Shown here: positions 7,129 through 8,561 of the stretch, one piece after another
How the letters are laid out: every line of letters starts with the position of its first letter
How positions within the stretch are numbered: position 1 is the first letter of the stretch
Source: Flammeovirgaceae bacterium UBA4659
GTDB taxonomy: Bacteria > Bacteroidota > Bacteroidia > Cytophagales > Cyclobacteriaceae
Direction of reading: 5' to 3'
Assembly: GCA_002405445.1 (NCBI GenBank)
Contig: DHLV01000111.1
Span: forward strand, 1-8,561
Length of the DNA: 8,561 nucleotides
Program-made: the position numbers and the translations under genes
The notes under the pieces: generated by a model
Told to the model about the DNA's origin: nothing
Database searches by the model: none
What the model saw: only the letters and a program-made list of their open reading frames with translations

Positions 7129-7632
7129 ATGACGGTTCTAGAATTTGAAAAACAGATTGCCAGCCTCCGTCCGATGTTGAGGGGGTTTACGCACCGTTTC
7201 ACGCGCGACCGTGAAGAGTCGATGGACCTGGTGCAGGACACTTTGCTGAAAGCATTGATGTATCGCAATAAGTACCGCGAAGATACGAACCTAAAGGGGT
7301 GGCTTTTCACCATCATGCGCAACACTTACATCAACAACTACCGCAAAGTGAAGCGCGAGAGAACGTCAACTGATAATACCAAAGAGTTGTATCACCTCAA
7401 CGTTGAAGACACACATACCTTCAACAGGCCGGAGGGCAGCGTTGAGTTTAAAGAAGTGTGGAGAAATGTGAATAATATCAAAGATGAGTTGCTGGTGCCC
7501 TTTAAGATGCATACAACTGGGTATAAATACCACGAAATAGCCAAACAATTGGATTTACCGATCGGTACTGTGAAGAACAGAATCTTTCACGCGCGCAAGG
7601 AGATTCAAAAAAAATTGGCTGGTTATCAATAA
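7129..7632 (+). CDS. ECF-type RNA polymerase sigma factor, probable carotenoid activator
   Basis: This 167-residue two-domain sigma factor is of ordinary ECF size. Region 2 spans about 10-77, with DLVQDTLLKAL (33-43) in the core-binding helix and GWLFTIMRNTYINNYRK (57-73) in the part that melts and reads the -10 element. A poorly conserved linker follows (78-105). Region 4 spans about 107-165, with the helix-turn-helix YKYHEIAKQLDLPIGTVKNRIFHARKE (132-158) that reads the -35 element. The ATG at 7129 is chosen over the in-frame TTG at 7069. The extra 20 residues from TTG would precede the normal start of region 2, and that stretch is occupied by the promoter and operator. No anti-sigma gene lies next to it: 82 nt upstream is the MerR/B12 regulator and downstream is a terminator followed by crtI. 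It therefore probably acts as a transcriptionally controlled relay between the regulator and the carotenoid genes. The family call is firm; the regulon is inference. Confidence 0.93.
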   Translation: MTVLEFEKQIASLRPMLRGFTHRFTRDREESMDLVQDTLLKALMYRNKYREDTNLKGWLFTIMRNTYINNYRKVKRERTSTDNTKELYHLNVEDTHTFNRPEGSVEFKEVWRNVNNIKDELLVPFKMHTTGYKYHEIAKQLDLPIGTVKNRIFHARKEIQKKLAGYQ

Positions 7633-7661
7633 TCGTCTCTTCAAAGGCTCTTCAATAGAAT

Positions 7662-7691
7662 GCCCCGAAACATAACGGGGCTTTTTATTTT
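7662..7691 (+). terminator. Rho-independent terminator after the sigma gene
   Basis: The stem is GCCCCG (7662-7667) with CGGGGC (7676-7681) around the 8-nt loop AAACATAA, followed directly by TTTTTATTTT (7682-7691). It lies 29 nt after the stop codon of the sigma gene. It should separate the sigma transcript from crtI, which implies that crtI has its own promoter. Confidence 0.9.
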
Positions 7692-7737
7692 ACGGTAAAC
7701 GGAAAACACAGACCATTTATCGGAAATCCCACCACTA

Positions 7738-7768
7738 ATCACCGTCAGCAATATTTTGCGTTGGTGAT
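7738..7768. repeat. Interrupted dyad upstream of crtI
   Basis: ATCACC (7738-7743) pairs with GGTGAT (7763-7768), and nested inside, GCAA (7748-7751) pairs with TTGC (7756-7759). The dyad covers the candidate -33 TTG of the crtI promoter. It could be a regulator site or a chance structure; it does not resemble the TTGTYTAAC element. Confidence 0.35.
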
Positions 7769-7791
7769 GTCAACCAAATTCCACAGATTTG
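7761..7791 (+). promoter_or_regulatory. Candidate crtI promoter
   Basis: TTG (7761-7763), a 20-nt gap and CAGATTTG (7784-7791) match the Bacteroidota housekeeping promoter except for the first base of the -7 element. Transcription would start near 7795, about 30 nt before the crtI ATG. The neighbouring ECF sigma factor may instead use a different element in the 7692-7827 gap; its recognition sequence cannot be told from this window. Confidence 0.4.
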
Positions 7792-7827
7792 AGTGTTATC
7801 AAACCTGGCGAAGGCAAACAGAATGCA

Positions 7828-8561
7828 ATGAAGAAAGTAGCAGTAATCGGTTCGGGTTTTGCGGGCATGTCGGCTGCAACATCGCTGGCACATGCAGGGT
7901 ATGCCGTTACCGTTTTTGAAAAAAACCCCACCGTGGGCGGCCGTGCCAGAAAATTTGAGGCAGGCGGCTTTGTTTACGATATGGGACCAAGTTGGTATTG
8001 GATGCCCGATGTGTTCGAAAAGTATTTCAACACATTTGGCAAATCTGTTTCTGACTACTACGAGCTAAAGCGTTTAGACCCATCCTACCGCATCTTCTAT
8101 TCAAAATCTGATGTGCTGGACATTCCAGCCGGTACACGGGCACTTTGCAGCATGTTTGACCAAATCGAACCGGGCAGCGGTGCACAGTTGATGAAGTTTT
8201 TGAGCGAAGGCGAATACAAGTACCAGGTGGGCATCAACAAACTGGTATACAAGCCGGGGCTTTCCATTGGCGAATTACTCGATACAGCGTTAATCCGCGG
8301 AATCTTCAAACTTCACGTATTTGAGTCTGTGTCTGATTACGTACGAAAGTATTTCAGGGATCCGAGATTGGTTCAGTTGCTCGAGTTCCCGGTATTGTTT
8401 TTGGGCGCGCCTGCGTCAAAAACGCCAGCCCTCTACACGCTGATGAATTATGCGGACATGAGCCTGGGCACTTGGTACCCCATGGGTGGCATGCATAAAA
8501 TCGTAGAAGCAATGGAGCACCTTGCCAGGGAAAAGGGAGTACAATTTCAAACAAACGCTAA
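7828..8561 (+). CDS. crtI: Phytoene desaturase CrtI (5' part, cut by window edge)
   Basis: This frame starts at ATG 7828 and stays open to the last base, giving 244 complete codons of a protein that is normally about 490-500 residues. It begins with an FAD-binding Rossmann motif GSGFAG (8-13), the ribose-binding glutamate E31 ending the second strand (VTVFEK), and GGRAR (37-41), typical of the CrtI amine-oxidase-like fold. MGPSWYWMPDVFEKYF and the following FGK...DYYELKRLDPSYRIFY closely resemble bacterial phytoene desaturases. The enzyme would introduce double bonds into phytoene to give neurosporene or lycopene at the membrane. The related FAD-dependent carotene desaturases and ketolases share these motifs, so the exact reaction is less certain than the family. 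The terminator upstream separates it from the sigma gene, and later crt genes are expected beyond the right edge. The ATG is chosen because it places GxGxxG at the usual distance from the N-terminus. Confidence 0.94.
   Translation, partial: MKKVAVIGSGFAGMSAATSLAHAGYAVTVFEKNPTVGGRARKFEAGGFVYDMGPSWYWMPDVFEKYFNTFGKSVSDYYELKRLDPSYRIFYSKSDVLDIPAGTRALCSMFDQIEPGSGAQLMKFLSEGEYKYQVGINKLVYKPGLSIGELLDTALIRGIFKLHVFESVSDYVRKYFRDPRLVQLLEFPVLFLGAPASKTPALYTLMNYADMSLGTWYPMGGMHKIVEAMEHLAREKGVQFQTNA

Noticed and set aside
7859..8068. Plus-strand open frame of 69 codons inside crtI
   Set aside because: It is an out-of-frame shadow of the desaturase, whose true frame (from 7828) has no stop before the window end.

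Overview
The window looks like chromosomal DNA of a Bacteroidota bacterium, most likely a pigmented aerobe of the Cytophagales or a near relative. The evidence is the gene content (a Bacteroidota-style SMC, a ligase-associated DEXH helicase, and a MerR/B12 regulator, ECF sigma factor and CrtI in a row), the absence of Shine-Dalgarno sequences, and a good match to the Bacteroidota promoter type (TTG, about 19-21 nt, TAnnTTTG). The genus assignment is inference. No insertion sequence, tRNA, rRNA, CRISPR array or phage gene was seen.

Left part (60-6081): two large genome-maintenance genes converge. smc (60-3602, +) encodes a full-length chromosome-condensation ATPase. The helicase gene (6081-3643, -) encodes an 812-residue Lhr-type, ligase-associated DNA-damage-response helicase. 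Their 3' ends are 40 nt apart. That gap holds a perfect 14-bp palindrome but no recognisable terminator.

Right part (6082-8561): this reads as a light-responsive carotenoid module. A MerR-family regulator with a C-terminal cobalamin-binding region (6151-7047) keeps the motifs of the CarH/LitR photoreceptors: W-x9-EH at W139/E149/H150 and ExHxxG with H187. It is followed by a 167-residue ECF sigma factor (7129-7632), an intrinsic terminator (7662-7691), and the first 244 codons of a CrtI-type phytoene desaturase (7828 to the window end). The desaturase is cut by the edge and probably continues into other carotenoid genes.

Regulation: a nearly identical 14-nt element, ACATTTGTYTAACA, lies in front of both the regulator gene and the sigma gene. 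At the sigma gene it forms a perfect 9-bp inverted repeat that overlaps the -7 element and ends one base before the ATG, as expected for a repressor site. The proposed circuit is: the B12-loaded MerR protein represses its own gene and the sigma gene in the dark; light destroys the cofactor; the sigma factor is made; the sigma factor turns on the crt genes. No anti-sigma gene is adjacent, so control would be at transcription rather than by sequestration. The architecture is read from the sequence; the wiring is inference.
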